This document shows, in pieces, positions 1 to 7,125 of a stretch of DNA of 11,834 bases. The notes under the pieces are model-generated. The model saw only the letters and a program-made list of their open reading frames with translations, searched no databases and was not told where the DNA came from. The stretch spans positions 1-11,834 of the forward strand of contig JAEYGD010000316.1 of assembly GCA_023402505.1 (NCBI GenBank), written 5' to 3'. This DNA is from Actinomycetes bacterium. Lineage in GTDB: Bacteria > Actinomycetota > Actinomycetes > Mycobacteriales > Micromonosporaceae. The stretch's first letter is position 1. Every line of letters begins with the position of its first letter. Made by a program: the position numbers and the translations under genes.

Positions 1-10
1 GCCGACCGGC

Positions 11-808
11 GTGTCGCCGGTGCCACCGCCGGCCGGCCCCGCGGACGTCGCGGTGGCCCGCGCGTCCGTCGCGCCGCCGGTGCCGCAACCGGACACTGCG
101 CCGCCGCGACCCGCACCGCCCGGCGCCGACGACACCGCCGCCGGCGGCCGGCTCAGCGGTGCCCGGTCGGAGCTGCGCCGGCAGATGCGCGAGCGGCGAC
201 GGTTGCGGATGGGCATCCTCGCGCTGGTCAGCGTCGTACTGCTGGGCGCCGTCCCGCTCTTCTTCGGGCTGCAGACGCTGAGCCGGGACCCGGTGTTCGA
301 CACCCTCGACGGGTTGGACGTGCCGAGCTGGGCGGCGGCCGAGACCGTCGACGACGTCAGCGGCAGCCGCTGGTGCCTGCTGGACTGCCGGCTGCGGGAG
401 CGCACCGTCTCCTCCGAGCGGTCCCCGGAGGAAACCGTCCAGGCGTACGAGGCGGCGCTGGTCAAGGACGGCTGGCGGCCGTGGAAGGTGGAGCGCTGCC
501 CGGAGCAGCAGGAGAAGGGCACCTACACCTGCTGGCGGCGCGACGAGCTGACCCTCGACCTGTGGGTGCGCGAGCCGACCTGCGTGCCACCGCCGATCGA
601 CGGGGAACCCGCGGTCGTGCCGTCGCCGGAGCCGTCGGCCGCAGCGCAGGAGTGCACCGGCTCGTTGGTGTCGGTGAAGGTCCGCAACGCCATCGACGAC
701 GACCGGACGCGGCCGCAGCCGAGCACCGATCCGTCCCTGACCGGAGAGGACCCGTACCCGACGGTGTCGGACGATCCGCTCGGCGAGTTGACACCCTCAC
801 CGTCCTGA
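11..808 (+). CDS. Single-pass membrane protein with six-Cys extracytoplasmic domain (hypothetical; 5' end uncertain)
   Basis: I do not recognise a named family. With the GTG at 11 the protein is 265 aa. Residues 1-50 are Ala/Pro-rich and likely disordered. A basic stretch (about 55-66) precedes one membrane helix (about 67-88), so the N-terminus should be cytoplasmic. The outer part (about 89-265) has six cysteines (C122, C126, C163, C174, C191, C215), compatible with three disulfides outside the cell. Residues 139-155 (SPEETVQAYEAALVKDGW) resemble the small globular domains of actinobacterial exported proteins of unknown function. The tail is rich in Pro, Ser, Thr and Asp. No ribosome binding site is visible in bases 1-10 and the frame is open to the window edge, so the true start may lie outside. 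A function in the envelope is inference only. Gene identity is fairly secure, the start is not. Confidence 0.75.
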   Translation: MSPVPPPAGPADVAVARASVAPPVPQPDTAPPRPAPPGADDTAAGGRLSGARSELRRQMRERRRLRMGILALVSVVLLGAVPLFFGLQTLSRDPVFDTLDGLDVPSWAAAETVDDVSGSRWCLLDCRLRERTVSSERSPEETVQAYEAALVKDGWRPWKVERCPEQQEKGTYTCWRRDELTLDLWVREPTCVPPPIDGEPAVVPSPEPSAAAQECTGSLVSVKVRNAIDDDRTRPQPSTDPSLTGEDPYPTVSDDPLGELTPSPS

Positions 809-829
809 GCCGGTTTCCATCACGGACGG

Positions 830-835
830 TAGGGT
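830..835 (+). promoter_or_regulatory. Candidate -10 element (TAGGGT) for the DUF948-alaS transcription unit
   Basis: The 153-bp gap 809-961 holds TAGGGT, which fits the TAnnnT form of actinobacterial -10 boxes, about 127 bp upstream of the DUF948 start. No convincing -35 lies 16-19 bp upstream. A perfect TTGACA exists at 788-793, inside the end of the previous gene, but is too far away to pair with it. A small GCAGGC/GCCTGC inverted repeat (845-858) would lie near the 5' end of the transcript. The rest of the gap shows nothing else I can name. Confidence 0.3.
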
Positions 836-947
836 CTGGGGCTGGCAGGCCCGCCTGCTCCCGTTTGATCCGCTGCGGGGGACGCGGCGTGGTCGTGGGT
901 ACGACGCTCGCGTGTTCCGGGACGTCCGGTGCCCGCGGATTCGCACT

Positions 948-955
948 TGAGGAGG
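948..955 (+). promoter_or_regulatory. Ribosome binding site deciding the DUF948 start
   Basis: TGAGGAGG ends 6 nt before the GTG at 962. It selects that codon over the in-frame GTG at 929, which has no comparable site and would add 11 residues ahead of the membrane helix. Confidence 0.8.
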
Positions 956-961
956 ACTGGC

Positions 962-1423
962 GTGGACTTTGGAGAGGTCGCGGCCCTGATCGCGGCGATC
1001 GCGTTCGCGATGCTGGTGTTGATCCTGATGCTGCCCATCCTGCGGCTGCGGCACACGGTGGACGCCGCCACCCGGATGATCAACGACCTCAACGACCGCA
1101 CCGCACCGCTGCTCGGTGACGTCAACACCACGGTGAAGAACGTCAACACCGCGCTGGAGCAGGTGCAGACCTCGCTGGACGGGGTGAACCTCCAGCTCGC
1201 CAAGGTCGACAACATGACCAGTCACGCGCAGAACGTCACCGCCAACATCGCCAACCTCGCCACCGTCGTCTCCGCCGCCGCCGCGAACCCGCTGGTGAAG
1301 GTCGCCGCCTTCGGCTACGGCGTCCGCCGCGCCGCCTCCGCCCGCCGGCACGCCGAGACCGAGCGTGAGGTCCGCGACACCATCAAGCAGCAGCGGCGGG
1401 CCGCCCGGCGCGGCAACCGCTGA
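962..1423 (+). CDS. DUF948 domain-containing membrane-anchored coiled-coil protein
   Basis: The protein is 153 aa from the GTG at 962. One N-terminal membrane helix (about 6-28) is followed by a long helical region (about 31-105) with heptad-like spacing of Val, Leu and Ile and many Asn, Thr and Asp residues, as in DUF948 proteins. A short hydrophobic stretch (about 108-120) and a basic tail (about 121-153) end the protein. The family is common in Gram-positives and its function is unknown to me; the shape suggests a membrane-tethered scaffold. It lies 32 bp upstream of the DUF6167-like gene, in a block that usually precedes alaS in actinomycetes (recalled context). The DUF assignment is by pattern recognition, not by a search. 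Confidence 0.85.
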   Translation: MDFGEVAALIAAIAFAMLVLILMLPILRLRHTVDAATRMINDLNDRTAPLLGDVNTTVKNVNTALEQVQTSLDGVNLQLAKVDNMTSHAQNVTANIANLATVVSAAAANPLVKVAAFGYGVRRAASARRHAETEREVRDTIKQQRRAARRGNR

Positions 1424-1455
1424 CCGGGCCGGCGGCGAGCAGGAGGAGTGGGAGC

Positions 1456-1761
1456 ATGAGGCGGTTGTTCTGGCTCGGCATCGGGGTGGCCGTGGGCGTG
1501 CTGGTGGTCCGCAAGGCCACCAGGACGGCGCAGGCGTACACGCCGGCCGGGATCGCGAGCGGGCTGTCGGAATCCGCTGGCAGCCTGGTCGAGTCGATGC
1601 GTAGCTTCGTGGAGGACGTGCGGATCGGGATGGCGGAGCGCGAGCAGGAGATCCACGAGGCCTTCGCCCGCGGCGAGGCGTTCGACGACCAGTTCGCCGA
1701 CCTGCGGGAGGACCCGCGCATCGGCGACCGAGAGATTTTCCCGGAGGAACACGAGCGATGA
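1456..1761 (+). CDS. DUF6167-like small membrane protein
   Basis: This 101-aa protein starts at the ATG at 1456, with AGGAGG at 1441-1446 as its ribosome binding site. A membrane helix covers about residues 4-19 (LFWLGIGVAVGVLVV) and is followed by basic residues. An amphipathic helical region (about 30-75) and an acidic C-terminus rich in Glu, Asp and Arg complete it. Small proteins of this type directly upstream of alaS are common in actinomycetes and are often labelled DUF6167; function is unknown. Its TGA (1759-1761) overlaps the alaS ATG (1758-1760), so alaS translation is probably coupled to it. The membrane topology is read from the sequence, and the family name is my recollection. Confidence 0.85.
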   Translation: MRRLFWLGIGVAVGVLVVRKATRTAQAYTPAGIASGLSESAGSLVESMRSFVEDVRIGMAEREQEIHEAFARGEAFDDQFADLREDPRIGDREIFPEEHER

Positions 1762-4436
1762 AGACGGCGGAGATCAAGCGGCGGTACCTCGCGCACTTCG
1801 AGGCGAACGGCCATGCCGTGGTGCCGTCCGCTCCGCTGCCCGCCATCAGCGACCCGAACCTGCTGTTCGTCAACGCCGGCATGGTGCAGTTCGTCCCCTA
1901 CTTCCTAGGGCAGCAGACCCCGCCGTACAAGCGGGCCGTCAGCGTGCAGAAGTGCATCCGGACGCCGGACATCGACGAGGTCGGCAAGACCAGCCGGCAC
2001 GGCACGTTCTTCCAGATGAACGGCAACTTCTCCTTCGGGGACTACTTCAAGGACGGCGCCATCCCGCTGGCCTGGGACCTGGCGACCAAGTCGGTCGAGG
2101 CCGGCGGGTTCGGGCTGGACCCGGAGCGGATCTGGCCGACGGTCTACCTCGACGACGACGAGGCGTTCGCGATCTGGCGGTCGGTGGGTGTGCCGGAGGA
2201 GCGGATCGTGCGCCGCGGCAAGGCCGACAACTTCTGGTCGATGGGCATTCCCGGCCCGTGCGGCCCGTGCTCGGAGCTGTTCTACGACCGGGGCCCGGCC
2301 TACGGCCGTGAGGGCGGGCCGGCGGTGGACGAGGACCGCTACCTGGAGTTCTGGAACCTGGTCTTCATGCAGTTCGAGCGGGGGCCGGGCACCGGTAAGG
2401 AGGACTACCCGATCCTCGGTGAGCTGCCGGCGAAGAACATCGACACCGGCATGGGCCTGGAGCGGATGGCGTCGATCCTGCAGGGTGTGGACAACCTGTA
2501 CGAGATCGACGAGGTCCGGCCGATCCTGGACCGGGCCGCCGAGCTGACCGGTAAGCGGTACGGCGCGCACTCGGGTCACGTGGCCGCCGAGTCGCACCCG
2601 GACGACGTGCGGCTGCGCGTGGTCGCCGACCACGTCCGTACCGCGCTGATGCTGATCGGTGACGGCGTGACGCCGAGCAACGAGGGGCGTGGCTACGTGC
2701 TGCGCCGCATCATGCGCCGGGCGATCCGCGCGGTCCGGCTGCTCGGCTGGCAGGAGCGGGCGCTGCCCGAGCTGCTGCCGGTGGCCCGCGACTGCATGGC
2801 GCCGTCGTACCCGGAGCTGGCCGCGGACTTCGACCGGATCGCCGACTACGCGTACGCGGAGGAGGACGCGTTCCTCATGACGCTGCGCGCCGGCACCACG
2901 ATCCTGGACACCGCCATCGCCGAGACCCGCACCGCCGGCCGGGAGGCGATCTCCGGTGCGAAGGCGTTCCAGCTGCACGATACGTACGGCTTCCCGATCG
3001 ACCTGACCCTGGAGATCGCGGCCGAGAACGGTTTGCAGGTCGACTCGGAGGGGTTCCGCCGGTTGATGGCCGACCAGCGGGCGCGGGCGAAGGCCGACGC
3101 GCAGGCCCGCAAGACCGGGCACACCGACCTGTCGGCGTACCGGGGGGTGCTCGACGAGGGCGGTCCGGTGACCTTCACGGGTTACCACGAGGTCTCCCGT
3201 GAGTCGACGGTGCGGGCGGTGCTCGGCGCCGAGGGCCCGCGGGCCGCGGCGGTCGAGGGCGAGACGGTCGAGCTGGTGCTCGACGCCACGCCGTTCTACG
3301 CGGAGGGCGGCGGTCAGCAGCCCGACCTCGGGATGGTCACCGTGGGTGGTGGGCAGGTCGAGATCCTCGACGTGCAGCAGCCGGTGCCGGGGCTGATCGT
3401 GCACCGGGCGCGGGTGGTCCGGGGCGAGGTGCGGGCCGGCGAGACCGGCTTCGCCGAGATCGACGCCAGCCGCCGCCGGGCGATCTCCCGGTCGCACACC
3501 GCGACCCACCTGGTGCACCAGACCATGCGCAACTTCCTCGGCGAGTCCGCCACCCAGGCCGGTTCGCTGAACGCGCCGGGGCGGCTGCGGTTCGACTTCA
3601 ACACCCCGACCGGGGTGGCGCCGAGCGTCCTGCGGGACGTGGAGCAGCAGGTCAACGAGGTGCTCCTCGCGGACCTGGAGGTGCACGCGTTCATCACCTC
3701 GCTGGAGGAGGCGCGGCGCATCGGCGCGATGGCGCTGTTCGGTGAGAAGTACGGGGAGCAGGTGCGGGTCGTCGAGGTCGGCGACTACGCCCGGGAGCTG
3801 TGCGGCGGCACGCACGTCGCCCGCTCCGGCCAGCTCGGCCTGGTGAAGATCCTGTCCGAGTCGTCCATCGGGTCCGGTGTCCGCCGGGTCGAGGCGCTGG
3901 TGGGCATGGACGCGTTCAACTTCCTGGCCCGCGAGCACCTGCTGGTGGCCCGCCTCGCCGAGCTGTACCGGGTGCCGTCGGACCAGGTCGCCGACCGGGT
4001 GGAGCAGACCGTCACCCAGCTGCGCGACGCCGAGAAGGAGCTGGAGAAGCTGCGGGCCCAGCTGGTGCTGGGCGGCGCGGCCGCGTTGGCCGCGCAGGCG
4101 AAGGACGTGCGTGGCGTCGCGTACGTCGGCACCGAGGCGCCGGAGGGCGCGGCCGGTAACGACGTGCGGACCCTCGCGCAGGAGATCCGCGGCAAGATCG
4201 ACCCGGCGCGGCCGGCGGTGGTCGCGGTGGCGGCCCGGGCCAACGGTAAGGCGTCGCTGGTGGTGGCGGTCAATCCGGCCGCGCGCAGCCGGGGGCTGTC
4301 GGCGGCCGACCTGGTGAAGGCGGCCTTCTCCGGGCGGGGTGGGGGCAGCCCCGACCTCGCCCAGGGCGGCGGTCTGCCGGCGGCGGAGGCGCCCAATCTG
4401 CTGCTCACCGTCGAGAAGGCGGTCGCCGAGGCGTGA
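1758..4436 (+). CDS. alaS: Alanyl-tRNA synthetase
   Basis: This class II enzyme charges tRNA-Ala with alanine in the cytoplasm and clears mischarged Ser/Gly-tRNA-Ala. The 892-aa length is normal for a full bacterial AlaRS. The catalytic core shows the motif 2 region RHGTFFQMNGNFSFGDYFKD (80-99) and the motif 3 region GMGLERM (231-237). Conserved tRNA-recognition segments include GRGYVLRRIMRRAIR (about 310-324) and LHDTYGFPIDLT (about 406-417). The editing domain carries the zinc ligands H580 and H584 (HTATH) and C682 and H686 (CGGTH), with PFYAEGGGQQPD (about 511-522) upstream. A coiled-coil (about 744-770) leads to the C-terminal oligomerisation domain with a GRGGGSPDLAQGGG loop (about 860-873). 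The ATG overlaps the upstream stop as ATGA, with GGAGG at 1743-1747. I see no T-box or other riboswitch upstream. The gene is intact with no odd residues. Confidence 0.99.
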   Translation: MKTAEIKRRYLAHFEANGHAVVPSAPLPAISDPNLLFVNAGMVQFVPYFLGQQTPPYKRAVSVQKCIRTPDIDEVGKTSRHGTFFQMNGNFSFGDYFKDGAIPLAWDLATKSVEAGGFGLDPERIWPTVYLDDDEAFAIWRSVGVPEERIVRRGKADNFWSMGIPGPCGPCSELFYDRGPAYGREGGPAVDEDRYLEFWNLVFMQFERGPGTGKEDYPILGELPAKNIDTGMGLERMASILQGVDNLYEIDEVRPILDRAAELTGKRYGAHSGHVAAESHPDDVRLRVVADHVRTALMLIGDGVTPSNEGRGYVLRRIMRRAIRAVRLLGWQERALPELLPVARDCMAPSYPELAADFDRIADYAYAEEDAFLMTLRAGTTILDTAIAETRTAGREAISGAKAFQLHDTYGFPIDLTLEIAAENGLQVDSEGFRRLMADQRARAKADAQARKTGHTDLSAYRGVLDEGGPVTFTGYHEVSRESTVRAVLGAEGPRAAAVEGETVELVLDATPFYAEGGGQQPDLGMVTVGGGQVEILDVQQPVPGLIVHRARVVRGEVRAGETGFAEIDASRRRAISRSHTATHLVHQTMRNFLGESATQAGSLNAPGRLRFDFNTPTGVAPSVLRDVEQQVNEVLLADLEVHAFITSLEEARRIGAMALFGEKYGEQVRVVEVGDYARELCGGTHVARSGQLGLVKILSESSIGSGVRRVEALVGMDAFNFLAREHLLVARLAELYRVPSDQVADRVEQTVTQLRDAEKELEKLRAQLVLGGAAALAAQAKDVRGVAYVGTEAPEGAAGNDVRTLAQEIRGKIDPARPAVVAVAARANGKASLVVAVNPAARSRGLSAADLVKAAFSGRGGGSPDLAQGGGLPAAEAPNLLLTVEKAVAEA

Positions 4437-4451
4437 GATGCCGGCGTGCGT

Positions 4452-4483
4452 GGCCAGGGCGGACCAGCTGGTCCGCCCTGGCC
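4452..4483 (+). terminator. Perfect 32-nt palindrome between alaS and ruvX; GC-rich hairpin, possible terminator or processing site
   Basis: GGCCAGGGCGGACCAG is followed at once by its exact reverse complement. As RNA it forms a stem of about 14 bp with an AGCT loop. It begins 15 bp after the alaS stop and ends 25 bp before the ruvX GTG. There is no T-run, which is common for hairpin terminators in high-GC actinomycetes. It may end, attenuate or punctuate the alaS transcript, or be an RNase processing or stability element. As a perfect palindrome it could also bind a dimeric protein. Confidence 0.6.
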
Positions 4484-4508
4484 CGGTCTGGTGAGGAAGT
4501 GACGGTCG

Positions 4509-4970
4509 GTGACTGAGTGGTCCCGCGGTGTGCGGCTCGGCGTGGATGTCGGGCAGGTCCGCGTCGGGGTGGCCCGGTCGGATCCGCACGGGGTGCTGGC
4601 CACTCCGGTGGTGACTCTCGCCCGTGACCTGGCGGCGGCGCCGGAGGCGGTGCCGAGCGACATCGCCGAGGTGGCGGCGTTGGTGGCGGAGCACGAGGCG
4701 GTCGAGGTGGTGGTCGGCCTGCCGGTCAACCTGGCCGGAAAACAGGGACCGGCCGCCGTCCACGTGAAGGCGTACGCTGACCGTCTGGCCGATGTAATAG
4801 CGCCCGTGCCGGTGACGCTCACCGACGAGAGGATGTCCACGGTCGTGGCTAGTCGTAGGCTTGCCGAGCGTGGCGTCCGAGGGCGGCGGCAACGCGCGGT
4901 GGTCGACCAGGCCGCCGCCGTGGAGATTCTGCAGAGCTGGCTGGATGCGCAGCGGAGGCGGACAGGATGA
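4509..4970 (+). CDS. ruvX: Putative pre-16S rRNA nuclease RuvX/YqgF (Holliday junction resolvase-like)
   Basis: The 153-aa protein has the RNase H-like fold signature of the YqgF/RuvX family, which acts in 5'-end maturation of 16S rRNA and was earlier proposed as a Holliday junction resolvase. Visible motifs are GVDVGQVRVGVA (11-22, acidic D13), VVGLPVNLAGKQGPAA (about 74-89), TDERMST (105-111, D106 and E107) and VDQAAAVEILQSWL (132-145, D133). These give the expected Asp/Glu/Asp set of metal ligands. The GTG at 4509 is chosen because GAGGAA (4493-4498) lies 10 nt upstream and the predicted N-terminus reaches the first strand with a short lead. It overlaps mltG by 4 nt (ATGA), implying coupling. 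The alaS-ruvX-mltG-aroE order is typical of actinomycetes. Confidence 0.95.
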   Translation: MTEWSRGVRLGVDVGQVRVGVARSDPHGVLATPVVTLARDLAAAPEAVPSDIAEVAALVAEHEAVEVVVGLPVNLAGKQGPAAVHVKAYADRLADVIAPVPVTLTDERMSTVVASRRLAERGVRGRRQRAVVDQAAAVEILQSWLDAQRRRTG

Positions 4971-6163
4971 TCGACGATCTGGACCTCGGGTTCGACGAGC
5001 AGGAGCGGGGGGAGAAGGGCCGGCACCGGCGCGGCTACGTCCGCAAGCGCAAGAACGGCTCCGGCGGGGGGCGCGGCAAGACCGTGCTGGCTCTGCTGCT
5101 CGCCCTGGTCCTGCTCGGCGGCATCGGCGGCGGTGCCTTCTACGGCTTCGACCGGATCCAGGGTCTTCTCGTCACGCCCGACTACGACGGCGCCGGCACC
5201 GGCGAGGTGACCGTCGAGATCAAGCAGGGCGCGCTGATCGCCGACATGGCGGTCGCGCTGCACGAGGCTGGGGTCGTCAAGAGTTCCAAGGCGTTCGTCG
5301 AGGCGGCGGAGGACAACGCCCGCAGCAAGAACATCCAGCCGGGCCTGTACAAGCTGCGCAAGCAGATGAGCGGTGAGAGCGCCGTCGCGGCGATGCTGGA
5401 CCTGAAGAACCGGATCGTCAACGGGGTGACCATCCCCGAGGGGCGCACGGCGAAGAACATCTACAAGGTGCTCTCCGAGAAGACCAAGATCCCGGTCAAG
5501 GAGTTCGAGGCGGCGGCGAAGGACCCGATCGCGCTCGGCGTGCCGGACTGGTGGTTCAACCGGACGGACGGCAAGAAGGCGCCGAAGTCCGTCGAGGGCT
5601 TCCTGTACCCGGACACGTACGAGATCCCGCCGAACGCGACCGCCGAGTCGATCCTCAAGATGATGGTGGAGAACTTCGTCGCGGTCACCGGTGAGCTGCA
5701 GTTCGCCGACAAGGTGCAGAACGAACGTAAGATCAGCCCGTACGAGGCGCTGATCGTGGCCTCGCTCGCGCAGGCCGAGGCGGGTATCCCCGAGGATCTC
5801 GGCAAGGTGGCCCGGGTCGCCTACAACCGGGTGTACGGCGAGTTCCCGTGCAACTGCCTGGAGATGGACGTCACGGTCAACTACTACCTGGAGCTGACCG
5901 GCCAGAAGACGAAGACGTCCGCCGAGATGACCCAGGACGAACTGGTCGACACGAAGAACCCGTACAGCCGCAAGTTGCGGGGACTGGTCCCCACGCCGAT
6001 CAACAACCCGGGCCGGCTCGCCCTGGAGGGCGCGATGGATCCGCCGACCGGGAAGTGGCTGTTCTTCGTCGCGGTCGACAAGCAGGGCCGTTCGGCCTTC
6101 GCCGAGACGCCCGCGGACCACGAGAAGAACAAGCAGAAGGCCCGGGAGGCCGGGATCATCTGA
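4967..6163 (+). CDS. mltG: Endolytic murein transglycosylase MltG (YceG-like)
   Basis: MltG cleaves nascent glycan strands at the outer face of the membrane and is thought to set glycan chain length. This 398-aa protein has a charged cytoplasmic tail (1-38), a membrane helix (about 39-60) and an outer YceG domain. The family landmarks are IPEGRTAKNIYKVLSEKT, then GFLYPDTYEIP, the catalytic segment IVASLAQAEAGIPEDLGKVA with E271 in the place of E. coli E218, and a C-terminal LFFVAVDKQGRSAFAET segment. The cytoplasmic tail is longer than in E. coli, which I recall as usual for actinobacteria. The ATG overlaps the ruvX stop (ATGA), and GGAGG at 4954-4958 sits 8 nt upstream. The stop TGA shares its last base with the aroE ATG, so ruvX, mltG and aroE look like one translationally coupled unit. 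Confidence 0.97.
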   Translation: MIDDLDLGFDEQERGEKGRHRRGYVRKRKNGSGGGRGKTVLALLLALVLLGGIGGGAFYGFDRIQGLLVTPDYDGAGTGEVTVEIKQGALIADMAVALHEAGVVKSSKAFVEAAEDNARSKNIQPGLYKLRKQMSGESAVAAMLDLKNRIVNGVTIPEGRTAKNIYKVLSEKTKIPVKEFEAAAKDPIALGVPDWWFNRTDGKKAPKSVEGFLYPDTYEIPPNATAESILKMMVENFVAVTGELQFADKVQNERKISPYEALIVASLAQAEAGIPEDLGKVARVAYNRVYGEFPCNCLEMDVTVNYYLELTGQKTKTSAEMTQDELVDTKNPYSRKLRGLVPTPINNPGRLALEGAMDPPTGKWLFFVAVDKQGRSAFAETPADHEKNKQKAREAGII

Positions 6164-7035
6164 TGACGCTCGCTCGACGGGCGGCGGTGGTCGGCAAGCC
6201 GATCGCGCACTCGCTCTCCCCGGTGATCCACAACGCGGGTTACGCGGCGGCGGGACTGGCCGGGTGGTCGTACACCCGGTTCGAGTGCGCGGAGTCGGAG
6301 CTGCCGGGCCTGGTGGCGGGTCTCGGCCCGCAGTGGGCGGGGCTGTCGGTGACCATGCCGGGCAAGGAGGCGGCCCTCGCGGTGGCCGCGGCCGCCTCGC
6401 CCGTCGCGGCGGCCGTCGGCGCCGCCAACACGCTGGTACGACGTGCCGACGGCTCCTGGTACGCGGACAACACCGACGTCACGGGCATGGTGGAGGTGCT
6501 GACCGCCGCCGGCGTACACCCGGGGGCGACGGTGACCGTGCTCGGTGCCGGCGGCACCGCGCGGGCGGCCGTGGCGGCGGCGGCGCGGCTTCGCGCCCGG
6601 TCGGTGACCGTGGTGGCGCGGCGGGTCGAGGCGGTCGAGGAGTTGCGGACGGTCGCCGGGGCGGTGGGCGTGCCGCTGGCCGGTTCCGGGTGGGACGGGG
6701 CCGCCGGGTGCTGCACCGCCGACGTGGTGGTCTCGACCGTCCCGAAGGGTGTTGCCGACCCGCTCGCCGGCACGGTGTCCTGGCGACCGGCCACCGTGCT
6801 CTTCGACGCCCTCTACGACCCGTGGCCGACACCGCTGGCGTCCGCCGCGCGGGCGGCCGGCTGCCGGATCGTCTCGGGTCTGGACCTGTTGCTGGCCCAG
6901 GCGTTCGGCCAGTTCGAGCAGTTCACCGGCGTGCCGGCGCCGCGCGAGGCGATGGCGGCGGCGCTCGCGGCGGCCCGCTCCGGAGGGCCGTTGCCGTCCA
7001 CTGTGGGCGAGCGGGGATCCTTAGGCGACGGTTAA
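6163..7035 (+). CDS. aroE: Shikimate dehydrogenase (NADP+)
   Basis: AroE reduces 3-dehydroshikimate to shikimate with NADPH in the aromatic amino acid pathway, in the cytoplasm. The 290-aa sequence shows the substrate-binding SLSP motif (S17, S19), the catalytic lysine in MPGKEAA (K68), AANTL (N89, T90), DNTDVTG with the conserved acidic D105, the glycine-rich nucleotide loop VLGAGGTARA (126-135), and the C-terminal SGLDLLLAQAFGQFEQFTG (238-256). All key residues are present. The ATG at 6163 overlaps the last base of the mltG stop (TGATG), and GGGAGG at 6144-6149 is the likely ribosome binding site. The frame is open upstream through mltG, but homology to AroE begins at this ATG. In many actinomycetes further shikimate genes (aroC, aroK, aroB) follow nearby; here the next gene is a secreted hydrolase. 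No terminator hairpin is evident after the stop. Confidence 0.97.
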   Translation: MTLARRAAVVGKPIAHSLSPVIHNAGYAAAGLAGWSYTRFECAESELPGLVAGLGPQWAGLSVTMPGKEAALAVAAAASPVAAAVGAANTLVRRADGSWYADNTDVTGMVEVLTAAGVHPGATVTVLGAGGTARAAVAAAARLRARSVTVVARRVEAVEELRTVAGAVGVPLAGSGWDGAAGCCTADVVVSTVPKGVADPLAGTVSWRPATVLFDALYDPWPTPLASAARAAGCRIVSGLDLLLAQAFGQFEQFTGVPAPREAMAAALAAARSGGPLPSTVGERGSLGDG

Positions 7036-7044
7036 GACCCGCTT

Positions 7045-7090
7045 AGGTCCGCCTTCCGTGCGCACGTCGTGGCAGGTCCGCCGTTACGCT
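7045..7090 (+). promoter_or_regulatory. Candidate promoter region of the GH26-like gene with a 9-bp direct repeat
   Basis: The 90-bp gap between aroE and the hydrolase holds two copies of AGGTCCGCC (7045-7053 and 7074-7082, start to start 29 bp), a short palindrome CGTGCGCACG (7057-7066) and a TACGCT box at 7085-7090 that fits the TAnnnT form of a -10. Transcription from it would start about 30 bp before the TTG. No good -35 is seen, so an activator-dependent promoter is possible. This is inference. Confidence 0.3.
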
Positions 7091-7114
7091 GCCGAGAGTC
7101 AACGCACCAGACAC

Positions 7115-7120
7115 AGGGAG
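7115..7120 (+). promoter_or_regulatory. Ribosome binding site supporting a TTG start
   Basis: AGGGAG lies 5 nt before the TTG at 7126. The other in-frame candidates, GTG 7069 and GTG 7141, have weaker spacing or sequence upstream. Confidence 0.6.
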
Positions 7121-7125
7121 TTTCG

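Noticed and set aside
788..793. Perfect TTGACA as a -35 box
   Set aside because: It lies in the coding end of the first gene, and no acceptable -10 is found 16-19 bp downstream. TAGGGT at 830 is 36 bp away.
820..829. TCACGGACGG also occurs in the palindrome at 11009-11018, so a shared operator was considered
   Set aside because: A single 10-bp match in nearly 12 kb of GC-rich DNA can arise by chance, and the site at 820 has no second half to form a palindrome.
1424..1757. Possible T-box or other leader regulating alaS
   Set aside because: The space is filled by the DUF6167-like gene that overlaps alaS. No T-box features are seen, and the unit appears to be transcribed from further upstream.
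1905..4892. Very long open frame on the - strand opposite alaS and ruvX
   Set aside because: In very GC-rich genes the antisense frame in register often lacks stops. The translation is low-complexity (Arg, His, Gly, Val, Leu) with no motif, while the + strand encodes complete AlaRS and RuvX.
5762..5800. MltG segment reads SLAQAEAG where E. coli has SIIEKETA; a missing catalytic Glu was considered
   Set aside because: Aligning the two puts E. coli E218, the catalytic residue, on E271 here. Only the non-catalytic first Glu is replaced by Gln.
3785..6121. Long - strand open frame opposite the end of alaS, ruvX and mltG
   Set aside because: Shadow of real + strand genes. No recognisable domain, and it would have to span three unrelated well-supported genes.
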